A stretch of 64,000 bases of DNA from positions 1,722 to 65,721 of the forward strand of contig NW_004087089.1 in NCBI RefSeq assembly GCF_000220395.1, given 5' to 3'. The notes beneath the pieces are model-generated. The model ran no database searches, was not told where the DNA came from, and saw nothing but the letters and a program-made list of their open reading frames with translations. Shown piece after piece: positions 39,486 through 54,100 of the stretch; position 1 is the stretch's first letter, and each line of letters opens with the position of its first letter. Source of the stretch: Ichthyophthirius multifiliis. Lineage: Eukaryota; Ciliophora; Oligohymenophorea; Hymenostomatida. The position numbers were made by a program, and so were the translations under genes.

Positions 39486-42400
39486 ATGTACTGTTTTTAA
39501 ATAAAATATTTTTAAATCAAAAAGAAAAATGGAAAAAAAATATTTAAAAAATATATATAAAAACCACAATTATTTAAAACAAAATAATTAAAATTGAAAT
39601 AACTAAATAATAGCCAGGTAAATATTTAGGATAGGCAACTGATTTAGCAAAAAATGTTTAAGCTGGAGAGTTACCTTAAAATTTCGAATAAAATGTTTTT
39701 TTTTAAAAAAACTAAATATTATCATTTAAAAAAAAAAGATTTTATATGACGTACATTCACTTGATTTTAATCATAAATACTAAACAAATTAAAGAGTAAA
39801 ACACTAAAAATAAAATAAATAAATAATTGTACAAAAAATACAAAAAGGAATTTAGGATAAAAAAATTTACATCTTTTTTTATAAAATATTTCTAATGTGT
39901 ATAAAAAGAAACAGATATAAATAGTTTTCTTGAGAAATAATTTAATCTAAATATAGAAACTGTAGATTAATTTGAATATTTTAATCCTATAAAAATTATA
40001 ATTTATTTGAAAGAATATGCTTACTTTGAGAATTTAGAAAATACTATAGATTATATTTATTATTATTCAAATTAAATTTGTTTTGATGGTTGTTCAGGAT
40101 AGTCAGTCAAAAGATGCTTAGAATAAGTTTTAAATAGGATGAATAAAAAAAAATATTTAAATTGTATCAAAATTATCAATTGTGCAATTATTGATGATGG
40201 CCTCAAAAAAGTAATAGAAGATTGGCTTAATAAAGAAGTATTTATTATTAATTTTTATTAAAAATAAAAAAAAAATAAAAAATAGAAAACAGATATTATT
40301 GACGCTGAAAGTTAATTTTCAGATAATTCACCAATAAAAAATAAATTGTTATATTTAAAAAATTGTGAATATATAACTGAAAGCTTTTTAGATTTATTAA
40401 GAAAATAAATTGTAAGCTTTGAACATGGAAACTCTTTAGAAATTAATAAACAAAACTTTTTTTAAGATAAAAAGTATTTATTAGTTTTTGCAACATCAGA
40501 TTTTTTTTAGTAATAATAAAAAATTAATTAATATATTTTTAATTCACAAAAAATTAAAAAAATAATTAAAGATCTTTAAAAAAATTTAAAATAAAAAATG
40601 CTATAGGAGAAATTTCATAAACCTAAGAAATTTTAAAAGAAATGCTTTTTTTTAGAAAAATTAAAAATTAAAAAAAAGATAAAACATAAATTAGCACTTT
40701 ATAAAAATTAAGTTTTGATACAACTGTTTGTGAGTCTTTTGATTAACTTCCTTTAAATTATTTTTATTTTTCGAATATTAATACTATTTCTTATAAAAAT
40801 AGGGATTCTACTAAAGAAAATAAAATTACATTTAAAAATATGGTCTTTTATTCTCTATCTAACTTAAGAAATCTAAAATTGAACGGATTTTACTTAGCTT
40901 GTCAATTTTTTAAAAATCTCCAATATATGGACTGTTTATCTAATTTGGAAATATTTAATATAAGAGACTGTGTTATCTAAAATACGACTTATTTATCTTG
41001 CTTTTTATAATAATCAAACCTTACTAAATTAAAATATCTTAACTTATCAAATACAGGTATTAATGACAATATTTGTTTCATATTAGGAGATTAAGATTAA
41101 ATTTATTTTAAATTAGAAGGATTAGATATATCAAATAATAAATAAGTAAAAACAAATATAAATAAATATTTATATAATAATTTTTTAAAAATAAATATTT
41201 ATATATTTAATTTTTTTTAAATAGATTACTTTAAATGGAATAAAATTTATTTTTTTTATTGATACTTTAAAACAAATAAATTTCTATAATTGTAGTGAAA
41301 TAGATATTTCTTTAACCCCTTATATCGTCGAATTTTTTAAAAGGAAAGCTCCTGCAAACTATGAAAAAGATCGACTTATGAAATTACCCGTCGAAGACTT
41401 ACTTAAAGATAATTAAAAGCAACATTTTATTTCACATTTAGATTTGAAAGGATTTAAAGGTGTAGATAGTGGTTTTATAAAAGAATTAATAAGAAATTAA
41501 ATATTAAATAATATTTCATATTTAAATTTAAGCTCTACAAATGTAAACAGTAACATAATTTAGTTGATAGGTGAAATATGTTAATAGTAATAAAAGTTAT
41601 TAAAAGTTATATCTCAAGAAAGTTATTAAAAATATAAAAACAATTACATTTGTTAGACCCTTCAATATTTAGCTTTAAGGGAATGTTCTTTAATAACTGA
41701 TCAGGCTTTTGAATAATTGTTTTCTGGTAATATTAATATATTTCCTTAAATTCCTAATTTGCATTATTTGAATTTGGGTTCTACTTAAATAAAAGACACT
41801 ATAAATAATTTATTGAATAATTTGAATAATAAGTTTCCGAAATTATTGAAAATCTCATTTAAAAATTGTAAAAAAATAAATTTTAATTTCAATGGAAATA
41901 AAATAAGTGGGCTTGTAAAATTCGATTTAAGTTATACAAATTTTAGCAATAATGATGCCAAATAAATAAATATGAAAGTGTATGAAATGGTTAATTTATA
42001 AAAGTTGAATTTATAAAATTGTTTTTAATTTGGTTTGGAAGGACTTTATTAGATTTTTGGGATTGAATATGTACCAGAAAAAGAACAACAAATCGAACTT
42101 TTATAAAAATATGAAAATTTTAATAAAGCGAGTGATATTATTCAATATGAATAATATGTGGACTAAATGATAGAATAATAAAGTTAAGAAAAAAAATAAA
42201 ATAATATTAACGCATTATAAAAAAACTAAGAATTATAAATTATTATTCCTTAAGAAAAAAAAATAAATATAAGCAAAACTAATCAGACTTTAGATATTAT
42301 AAATATTTTGAATTGCTGTTCCAATTCTGTTAATGATACTTTGATACTCCATATTTTTACTTATTATCAAATTATTATCTAAAAGTTGCATTTGATTGAT

Positions 42401-45400
42401 TTATCTAATTTAAGTTAATTGACTTAGCAATGTACTAAATTTTTTGTTGATATTGCAAAGGATAATTTGGAAGTTTTGAATATTAATAATAATAGGATTT
42501 CTTCTGCTTTTTTAATTAATTTTTTTGATACTATTATTAAATAGAAATAAGTTATTAAAGATTTATTAACTATCAAATGTGACTAAAATATTTTTATTGA
42601 CTCTACTTTCCTTGAAGTTTTTGTAAGATTTTTATTTTAATTTTATTGATTATTATATAATTATTTTATATAAATTTATTTTAATAAAAATTTCTAATAT
42701 TATTTAATTTTAAAATAAAGGATGACAAATAAATAGAGGAAATTTTCAAGAATAAGTTCAAAAGATTTAAAATAGAATTAATGATAAAATAAGTATAAAA
42801 AAACATTAGAAATAATGACCTTAAGTTTTTTAATTAATTCAAAGCAATAACAGAATCTTAGATAAATAATTTATCATATAATATACATACTTTGAGCTTT
42901 GAAAATAACTTGTTTATAGGAAAAGTAGGTTTCTAATCTTTATTAAAGTCTAACCTGTTTAAATACGTTTAAAAATTTAATGTTAGAAAATCACAGTTTG
43001 GGGATACTGAAATATAGACTATGGTACAAAAAAATCAAAAATATCCTCAATTATAACAAATATTAATGTTAGGATGTGTTAATGTAACTAAAAAAGGTCT
43101 TTTGTAGATTTGTTAATCTTAAAACTTTAGTGAGCATTTCGATATTGGATGCATTTGTGAAATAAAAAAATTATTAAGTATAGAGATTATTTAAGCTATA
43201 GGATAATCAAAATACGTTTAAAATATAGTTTATTTGGATTTATCTGAAAATGCGTGTAGTAGTATTAGAAGAGGTATATAGGCTATATGTTTTAAGGATT
43301 AATAAGTAAATTTAAAATTGAAAATTTTAAGTGTGGAATAAACTTCATTTTCAGATTAAGATTTATAAATAGTTTCTGTTTCTGAGTAAATGTAAAATCT
43401 TTAAAGAATTTATTTAAAAGGATGTGCTAATATTACTTAAAAAGGATTAGGTTATCTTGTAGATTCTAATATTTTGGAATAATTGGATCTTTTTCCGATT
43501 TTTGTTGAAAATTATAACCTCATTAATAATAGAGTACTTGATACTTTAAAATATTCTAATAGAATTTCTAATTTAAATGTATTTATAATTATATTTATAT
43601 ATTATTTTTATTTATTTTATAAGGAACTTATACTTTCAGATTCTTATACAGAAGATAAAGATATATTGAATATTGTTTAGGAAGTTTTATCTGAAAATAT
43701 GAAATTACATTTGTTAGATTTGAGGTAGGCAGCACTTATTAGTAAATAAGGTCTTTCTTATATTTTTGAATTAGTTAAATGGGAAGAAGCAAAATAATAA
43801 AAGTTAGGTTTTAAAGCTATTTTATTAGATGAAAGAGTATTTTATTTTATTATTAATATTTATTAAATTATAAAATAAATATTAGAGATAAACTTAAATG
43901 AAAATTCAAGATAATTATGATACTATTGTTAATTCGATTATTGCAAGTAAATACCATTTTTAATTTTTTTAAATATATTTAAAAAATAAAAATATTTTAT
44001 TAAAAAAATAAACAAATAACAAAATCTATTTTTTAAAAAATTAATAGATTATCCTGAATCTTAATACTAATATAAAGTAATTAATAAAGCCACAGAAATT
44101 CAAAAATTAAAAAAATATCCAAAATAATTCTAAACAAAAGTAACAATAGAAGACTTTGTTGAATAAGGAAAAATCTTAAAAAACCTATATTAACATACAC
44201 TATCATTTTTCGGAGTAAAATAATAAGCAGTAAAGGAATATTTTTAGAACACAAAAAACCATTTTCAGAATTTATTTTTAACTATAAAAAAACTTCCCAA
44301 TTTCAAATATGATTACTTCATATATTAATACAGAAAGGACATAGAAAACAACTTCTTAGATTCTTTATCTCTAATAGATTAAATTTGGATTTTGTTTTCA
44401 GTAGAGGGCGCAACTATATAAGAATTACTGAAAAAATACTTAGATGAAGACAAAGATAGCTTAGATAATTTTTTAAATTCAAAAAAAGATGTAAAAAAAG
44501 TAAGTGATATAAAAGTTGTGGAATAATCAAAGAAAGCACTAAACAAGGAAATACCAGATACAAATAAAACTTTAGATCCAAACAAACCTGTTGAAAACCC
44601 AAAAGTAGGAGAAAAATCAACTGAAAGTGCATACGTTTAGTTTTATAAAATTTTTCCTTCATATAATAATTAATTGCTCTATTTAGACTTTTCGGGAAAT
44701 ATGAATATTAGTGATTATTCTGTTTGTAGGTTTTTTTTGAGTTGTTAGATGCTTAAGAGTGTTAAACATATTAATATTTCTGAGACTTTACTTTCCGAGT
44801 AAGTTATATTAGCAATTTGTATTTGTACTCATTTTTTAGATAACTTGTAGCTGATTTATTTTGATGAATGTCCAAATTTAGAGATTAGTGTGTGTCTTTA
44901 ATATTTATTGATTTAAGATTTCATTAAATTCGATTATAAGGCAATGCTTAACTATTATAGATAGTATATTAATGTACCTGTTTTATAATTACTTAATTAA
45001 AAGAAGGAAAAAAAAGTAATAGAATTATATATAATAAAAAAATTATATTATATAAATAAATATACCTCCTATTAAAATTTATATAAAAATATTAGTTAAA
45101 CAGGTTAATAAATTTAGAAAATTCTAATATATAATTTGAATTAAATATATAAAATGATTAATTTTCGAAGATTTTCGAAGAATCTTATTTTGTAAATTTA
45201 AATAATACAAATATAGATTGCAATTTTCTTGATTTTTTCTTCAAAGAACCAAAAAAGTTGAAATTTTTGTGGATGGAATAAACAAATAATTTATTAGATA
45301 ATCAATTTAAAGATTCTTAATTTTTCAAAGATATGATCAATTTTAAAGACTTCGAAATAATGGAAATGATGTATTCTAAAAGAAATGGAGTTATGTAAAG

Positions 45401-48400
45401 TTTGGATAAATTGATAAGATTAATGTTCGATTAAAAACCTGATTTTTTTTTTGAAAAAAGTTACTTTCAGATAGATGCCTTCCCATGGATTCCAGGAGAA
45501 ACACAAGCTAAACTTATAGAATAACTATAGAATTTATATAAACAGGGAGATAAATAAATTTTTATTTCTTTAAGTTTTAATAAGCCTTAGTTAAGTAATA
45601 TTTAATAAACGTTGGAATAAATATTTTAAATGCCTAGCAAGAAAATTTTTATAACAATTAATTAAATCGATTAAGAATATGTTAAATTGAATTTTATTGA
45701 CTAATTTAGTGATTTCAAAAAGAAAAGTAATGATTATTCATATTATATTAATATTTTACCTGATGTTAACATTTTGAGGCACTTAAAATATAATTATGAA
45801 TCTAATAATGAAGAAGGATTAAAATAAATTGATTTGTTGAATAAAATTAATGATATTTTTGTATATTTTAATTTAAAAATTTTGAATTTAAGTTCGTCGA
45901 ATATTACAGGAAATACGTTCGATTATTTATGTGAAAAAATAAATAATTGCTAACATATTTATTATATTTAACTTGAAAATTTAAAATCTATAGGGGATTA
46001 ATAAATACTAGTAATAATTTATATATTTTTAATTTTTTTTTATATGAAAAAATAGAAACTTTGTGAAATAAAGACATAAATAGTTAAATTAAATATAAAA
46101 AATACTAATGTCACATATAAAAGTTTATGTCATATTTTATAATAATCACCTTTTAGTAAAGCATTTTAAATAGAGGATTTATTTAATTAATATACTCAAA
46201 TGAATAATTTCATAGAAGATAGAGTTATTTATGCTTTAGGTTATTCGGATTATTTTTTAAATTTTATAAATTTGGACATTTCCAAAGATGGATATTGTTC
46301 AGAATCTGTAAAAAATTATTAATATAATTTATATTTATAATATATTTTTTAAATTAGTTTGTTCATTTGTTTTTACATAAAAAATGTATTAATTTAGAAT
46401 ATTTACATATAAATTGTAATAATTTAAATGATTATGCATTTATTAATTTAACTTTTTGCAATTATTTGAGTAATTTGAAAAAATTAGATTTATAGTTTTC
46501 GCAAGATTTTAAAAATACGTCTTATAGACTTTATAATTATATTAATAGAAGTACTAAATTTAGCCTTTAGTTTAGTATTTAGAAATTTATAGATACACAT
46601 CCAGCTCATTTGAAAAGAGAATATGTTACTTCTTTTAATTTATGTCCTTATATGACTAGTATTATTTCTTTAAAATTTATGGAAGCTTAAGATTATTTTC
46701 ATTAATTATCCGATTTGTTTAGAAATTCAAATTATACTTATAATGTTAAAGATATAGAAATAGAAATTAAAGATACTTAAGAATATAGAATGTTATGGTA
46801 ATAAGTATCAGTTTCGAAAAATTTTCCATCATTAAAAAATCTAACTGTTAAATCTTTAGGTTTTTAATAGGTAAATTTTTTTTTCTTTTTTTTTTTTTTG
46901 GTTTAAACTAATTTTTAATTTTTTTTTTTGGTTTAAACTAATTTTTTATTATTTATAATGTTTTATTTTTTTTAAAACTAATTTTTTAATATTTTTTTTT
47001 ACTAAAAATATATATATAGCATTTAGAAATATTAATAGATTAATAATTTAAACCATTTTTTGATTTATCTTCATTAATAAAATATAATAAAAGCCTTATA
47101 AATGATGATATAATAATATAATTATCTAACAATCCTTTACTTTTAAATAGTACAAAGATAGATTTTAGTGAATTAAATCATTATGATTTTAATCAATTTT
47201 CTAAATTTTCTCAGAGTGAATATGTGGTTAACTTAAAGACTATTAATTTTGGGAAATATTCTCTAATAAATCCTAATTAATTATTAAGAAATAATACTAA
47301 GTTAAATGATTAATAAAGAGATGAATAGACTATTTATGAATTATTTGAATAAAATAGTATATTATAAAGAAAATGCTAAAAGATATTCCCTGAGAATAAT
47401 TTTGCGAGTTTAGAAAATTTAATAATAAGTTAAAATGATGGAATAACAATTGAACAAATCGAACAAATAATAAACGCAAGAAAATAGTTTTCTAGTAAAT
47501 TTGATTTCGAATAAATTTTTAAAAACTTAACAAAAGCAAATGTTGATATGCTTTATAATTTTAATTATAAGGATTTTGACTAAGAACACTACAAAAATTT
47601 TAGAAAAAAATTAAAAAATATTTTCATTTCGAATTTTTTAAATGAATGGTATAATAAAATACATACAGAATTAGATTTGACATATATTTAAGTCTTGTTT
47701 GATTTAAATGAATAAGAAATAGAATTAAATTTGATAAAATATAAAAGTAGTATAAAATCCATTAAAGTTTTGAAATTTGGATAATTGTTTAATTCTTTGA
47801 TTTCTATTTTCTCCTCTTTTATTAATTTAAAGGAAATTGTTATACATAGTGCTGATTTCGAATAGAATTTATATTAATTGGTTACTAATTAAAAATTCAT
47901 TTAACTAGCTCAAGAGAAGAATTTCTCTAATTATAATTTGGAAGTATTTTAAATTAATGAAATTTACTAAAAATTCAAAATTAAAAACGAATTTTACTAA
48001 ATTATTTAAAAAGCGCCTTTCATAATTACAAAAATTAAAGAAATAGAAATTGATTTATCGGAAATTTAATAATTCAGTGAAATCGAGTTTATATTTGACT
48101 AATAATATTAATATAGTGCTAATTCTATAATTATAAAGGCTAAAAAATAAAATCAAAGTGATAATAAAGAGGAAAAAGAAGAGTCGCATATAAATAATTT
48201 ATAAGATTAGCTTCTGAAAAAAATTTTAAATTCTAAATATTTTTATAATATAGAAAAATTTTAAATTTGTGAAATTAGCAAAAATAGCCCTTAAGAATTA
48301 ATTAATACATATCAAGAAACCATAAAAATTTTACTAAACTCAAATATTTTTAGTTCGAATTTCGACAGGTTTAGTCTTTTAAAAGCTTTGAAAAATATCC

Positions 48401-51400
48401 CTGTGTTTGTGATGTATTTGGAAAATATTTTTGATAATTACTATTTAAAAAATGTCCAAAAACTTTATGTCCTTTTTAACTATGGATCAAAGGAAAAATA
48501 ATTATTTCCATTATTAAATCTATAAAAAATGTGTAATTTAAAAGAGATTATTTTTGGAAACCCTTAGTATGACAATATTTTAATTGATTTTTTCTAATGT
48601 GATAAATTTAAATTTAATACAAATATTTCTTTATAATTTTAAGAATCCCTCAAAGAGGAACATTTTAGTAATTTGACTTAATAGGATTTTTTTAAATTAA
48701 ATTTACAAAGTTCATTTGATTGGAGTAGATTTATTGATTTAATTTATAAATATTTCCATTTTACTCCTGATTTGTTAATAAAAATACTGCGTTACAATGA
48801 AGTTGAAAAGGTTCGAGAAATAGCTGGTACAAAAGGATAACCAAATTAATATAAAACTGACAAAATAAAAATACCTTATAATATTTAGTTATATTTAACA
48901 GAGTTAATTTATGAAGGTAATGAAAAAAACAAAGAAACTTTAAAAAATGCTCTCGATAGCTTACACCCAGAAAAAATTTAAATGAACTTGAAAAAAATTA
49001 CACTTACTAACATTAAAAATGACGAACTTAAAGCACTCATTCAAAGGCTTACTCCTAATTAATAAGTAACCGATTTTGTAATATATGAAAAGCTAAAAAA
49101 TGAAAAATAAACAAATGAAAAGCAAACTGTTGAAAAGATAATAAATCATAAGATTTTTAATGAAATTGATTATAGTTGTATTAGAGACATCTAAAATATT
49201 GATTTTGCTTAATAAATATTGAATTAAGTTTTTTAGTCATAAAATAAACAATAAATTAAAACTAATAAATTTGATGAATTATAAAATGATCTTTTTTATA
49301 GACATAATTTGTATTAGATCAGCTTTAATAGGAATAAATATGTAAAAAGCTAGGAATAAATACATTATGAAAACGAAAAAATATAGGAGCAATTGTAAAA
49401 TGAGGATAAGCTTTAAGGGAATTAGGAAAAATAATAGACAATATAAGAATAATAAAATTAATAAGAAATTAAAACTTTAAATATAGACGAATATATTGAT
49501 GAAAATTATTTCTTTTAAATATTCAAGAATTTTCAGAAAGTTAAATTTATTGACTTTTCTTATACAAAAATAGATTATAGATATTTAGAATAAATTAAAA
49601 AATTGCCTTTTTATATGAGTCTTCAATTTGTGAATTTAAAATATTGCTATTTTGAAAACAGCAAAAATTACTTGATTTTATTTGATGAAGATATTGAGAA
49701 TGAACAATAATTAGAATATTTTAATTGCTTTGATTATTAAAACTATTTTAATAATATATATATAAACCCTGATAAAATTAATTTATGTCTGGAATTTATT
49801 GACTTAATGTTGAAGAATAATACATTACTAAAAATAATTTACAATTTTAATTTCATGTTTGACTCATTTAATAATACAGATTAAAAAATTAAAATTTTTG
49901 ATAAATTTACTTAAAAAAAACTTTAATCATTCCAAATTAATTTATTCTTGTAATAAATCACCTATTCCTTAAAAGAACACATCAATTATAAATAAATATA
50001 GAGACTTTGTGGATTATATGATTGTATTTCTTATATATAACCAGAAATATATATAAAAGCATAATACGGTATGAACTTTATTATATAATAAATATCAATT
50101 CCGAATATCATAAGGATTATCTATCTATAAAAAAAGCAGTATTAAGAATATTTGAGTGCTTCTTCAATAAAAAATATTATATAATATACACTAAATGATC
50201 AAGTTTTATTGGATAAGCAAATTATTTTTATGTCAAGCAAGTAGTAATAAAATTATATTTTTTAAGTAATAAGCTAGTGTTGTAAATAAAAAGAAAAAAT
50301 AACTACGGCTTTGAATTAAATAGGCAATAAAATTGGCGAAAATATTACATAAAGAATATAAAAAACAGAATAAAAAGATTAAAATTTGTCCGACACTAAA
50401 AATTTGATAAATTCAAAAATTGAAATTTACAAAAAAAAATTGAACAAATTAGAAATGTAAAATAGAATTACTGAACTCGAAAAGGAAAATGAATTTATTA
50501 ATAAAAAATTAACTGTGCTAATCAAAGAGTATTACTTTTTACAATTATAGGCAGAATCTTCGGAATATGAAGATATATAGTAATTATTTTAATAATACGA
50601 AGTACTTGACTTAAAAAATAATATGAGATTAAATTATTAGGGATTAAATAATTATGTTTCTAATAAACTTGCACCTTGGTTTTAAATAAATTAAGATATT
50701 TTGGATATTGAAAAAAAGCCTAAGGCTGATAAAAGTAAGGTTTATGACACTTTATAGGCTAGATTAAATGTTTAAAACTAAAATAATAATGTTATTAAAG
50801 CAAGGCATACTTTAGATGATAAAATTATTTATTTACTTTTTGTTTTGGCCGAAAAGAAAATGGAGAATTTAAGAAAAATCGATTTATAAGGGCTTAATGT
50901 AAGTGATACCTTTGCAGAATCTTTTAGTTTATTACTTTCAAATGAAACTAAGTTAAAATATTTAAAAGTGGTAAATTTATCTTTTAATAGAAGAATATCG
51001 TCCTTTGGGTTAAAATATTTATATTCTAGTATTGTAAATAGGATTTCAGACGGATTTGAAATCGTGGTAAGCTCAAATTCAGCAGATATTGACGAAATTA
51101 AATATAAAATAAAATTAATTGAATATAATATTATTTAGAGGATAATAAAATTTTATAAGAAAAATATTATAGCGTTAAAAGAATGCTAGATGGGTGAAAA
51201 ATAGAATTATTAATAAAGCATTAAAAATAATACTGCAATTGCTTAAGATAATGCAACGTCGAAAATATCAAAAATAGATAGTGTGGTCAAAGTTTATAAT
51301 AAAATGAAAAAAAAATAAACCTAAAAATTAAATAAAAAAGATTTAGAAGAAAAAGTAAATATATAGATTTTAAATATTTTTTTTTTTTCAATAATAAAAA

Positions 51401-53627
51401 AAAGACTAACTTAATCAGTATTTCTCATAAAACATAAGCAGAAAGTTTAGAACATTAATAAATAATAAATAAAATAGATGATGGATGCTTGCATTTTATT
51501 TTTAATAAAATAGGTGGTAAGCCGTTTATTTTAAGTAAAAAGAAGGTCCAAAAATTTTCCAAAATACCAGATCTAAAGGAAAAAATTGAAAGTCTATAAA
51601 AATATTAAAAGTTTTATAAAAAAGCTTTAGAAGAAAATTCATAAAATATGAACGCTAATGAAATGGATGTAAGAATTATTATGTAAAATATAGTTAACTC
51701 AGGTTTATATTAAGCCATAAATACTACTGTTAAGGAAAACTGGAGCAGAAGATATATATCGATTACTATTTTATTTATTTTGCTCTTACCTTTTTCTATT
51801 TTCCATGCAATTAAATACTTTTAAATAGAACTAACTAATGTGATTATAAGTAAAGACTTTGCTTTTAATTTTAAAAATCCTTTCAAAAGAGCAAAAAACG
51901 CAAAACAATTTTGTGAAGTTTATAAAAATGTGCCTAGTTAAGTTGAGTCAGAAGACTTTTACTTTGATGAGGATGTAGAATAAATTGATTATATTTTAAA
52001 AACAGGAAAAATTTAAGAAAAAAGAATGTAAAAATTTAAAATAAAATTAAATATATATTTTTTATAGAGTTAATAAAAATAAAATGCAACATTAATATCA
52101 AATTATTTAAATAATCCTGAAAAAATCAAATTTATTGATTTAGAATAAAATATTGACATAAAATAAGAATAAAAATAATTTAATATTTTAAAATATATTG
52201 ATCATATATTTATCTTTAATATGATTTTTTTCTAAATAGGATTATGTGTTGTTTATCCCATATATTTCTTATAATATATTGATAATTGTTCATAAATAAG
52301 TCCTTATTATGATATTCCATTTTACGTATATTCAGTATTTATGACTTTTTTGGAATTTTTAGTTTTATTAAATATACAAGATATTATTTCTTCAAAATAA
52401 ATTTTTAATGTTTAAAGTATAAGTTACTTATTCCATATATATACCTCTTTTATGTCTCGTTATGATATGTATACTGATTTTATTTTTGCTTTAAATACAT
52501 TTACATGTAATGAATTAAATGCTAGAATCATAGGTATGTCGAATTAATATTAATTTATTAAAAATTTATATTTCTTTTAATAGGTACTATTAGTCTTGCA
52601 ATTTTAAGCATTAATTTATTTTTATAAATTTTTAGTTAAATTTGGAATCTTTGGGATATAAGAAAATTAAGGATTAAGAGCCAAGACGGATTTGATATTC
52701 ATAATACTGCTTTCATAAATGAATACACTAAAATTTGTATGATTTAAGAATTTAGTGGATTAGGGTAAATATTAGATAGATTTTCCACTTCTTCTACTAA
52801 TGAATTATCTGGATGGTGGGTTCCTTAAAGTATTGAACATATAAAAGTCCCTTAAATGATTATTTCAAAATTCTAAAAAGTTTTTCTTGAAGATATTCCT
52901 TAATTAAGTCTTTTGATTGCTTATAGATTTTCAAGAGGAAATCCTGGAAGCCTAATTTAATGGGAAAATTTAAGAGTATTTTTTTTAAAAAAATTAGTTT
53001 ATTTTTTTATAAATATTAAAGGTTATTTTAACTACATGTTTGAACTTGTATAATGGAATGAGTCATGCCTGGACTGCTTGTCCTAGTGCTTTTAAAACTT
53101 ATACTATGCAGGAATATCTTTAATTTAGAAAAGATACAAGATAGCTTTATTAGTTAAAAATCGAAATTGCAAAGGAAGGTTATGATAATGAATAAGATGA
53201 GGAAGAAATTTTAGATGATGATGCTTTGATTAATGAAAGTCGAAAAAAACAGATTATTTATATTGATATTAAATAAAGTTTAGAATATATAAAATATTTT
53301 AATTAAATAAATAAGATTGACCTTTAAGTTTAAAATAAATAGAATAAAAAAAACCAGAAAAATTAAAAAAACCAAAAGAAAAACACTGGTGGTGGGGATT
53401 ATGATGATAATAAATCCAAAAACAAATCCTAGGCTAAACTCGATTAAAGTTCAAAGGGTGGTTTTGGCTCATAATCTTAGATTTCACATTAAAGCCATTA
53501 ATCCTAAAATAAAAATAAAGTTAATATTATTAATTCGTGGGAATAATTTAAAAAAGAAATGTTTGAATATGTTTTAGAATAATATAATTAATAACAAAAG
53601 GAGAAAGAGAGAAAAACATAATAATGA
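39486..53627 (+). CDS. Giant leucine-rich-repeat protein with C-terminal multi-pass membrane domain
   Basis: A single gene of about 14 kb, around 4,200-4,300 residues, read in code 6 through AT-only introns (for example 39695-39738, 39897-39924, one after HLDISNNK at about 41150-41224, one before LNRLINLEN at about 45018-45108, one ending near 47020, one at 51353-51410). Exon 47022-51352 alone is about 4.3 kb without TGA. Most of the protein is leucine-rich repeats of the RNI / cysteine-containing kind, clearest in LGCVNVTKKGLLQI and LKGCANITQKGLGYL. A helical linker (KLNKLEMQNRITELEKENEF) precedes the membrane part (from about 51750): RYISITILFILLLPFSIFHA, GLCVVYPIYFLQYID, YVYSVFMTFLEFLVLLN, and FLEDIPQLSLLIAYRFSRG. 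A Q/K-rich tail ends at TGA 53625-53627. The first exon is unresolved: the frame carrying QPGKYLGQATDLAKN lacks a near ATG, so the start given is nominal. Function unknown; probably a ciliate-specific family. Confidence 0.7.
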
Positions 53628-54100
53628 TAAAGATTAAAAATAATAAAATATTATAATACGTATATTAAAATTAAGATGATAATATATATTTAAAATATTT
53701 ATCTTTATAAAAAATAAGCATTTTTTAAAAAATATTAATTTAAAAAAAATGAAATTATAATTATAAATATGTATAATATAAAACCTTTTTCAAAAAAAAA
53801 ATAGCATTATAAAAATGTAATTATTTCTATATAAAAATATTTTTTAAAAGAAATAATAATAAAAAAATTATTAGCTTCTTTTTTAATAATATTATAATAT
53901 CTTATTCAATGCTTTTTTTATTTAGTTTTTTAAAATTAAATATAAAAAATATTATAATTTAATAAAAAAAAGTACATTTTATTTTTTACATTAAAAATAA
54001 TTCAAACAAATTTTATTCAAAAGTTAAAAGAAGATAATATATTCTATATTTAAATAATAATATTTTATATATATAATATTAAAAAAGCAAAACAAATCCT
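53628..54100. other. Convergent intergenic spacer
   Basis: Separates the tail ends of the two large LRR genes. A/T runs only. Confidence 0.6.

Noticed and set aside
39700-39740. A sixth -1 frame break at an A10 run in the giant LRR gene
   Set aside because: A perfectly phased GT-AG intron 39695-39738, AT-only, explains the frame change without a slip.
44379-44662. Two overlapping minus-strand ORFs
   Set aside because: Both are shadows of an exon of the giant LRR gene read on the plus strand.
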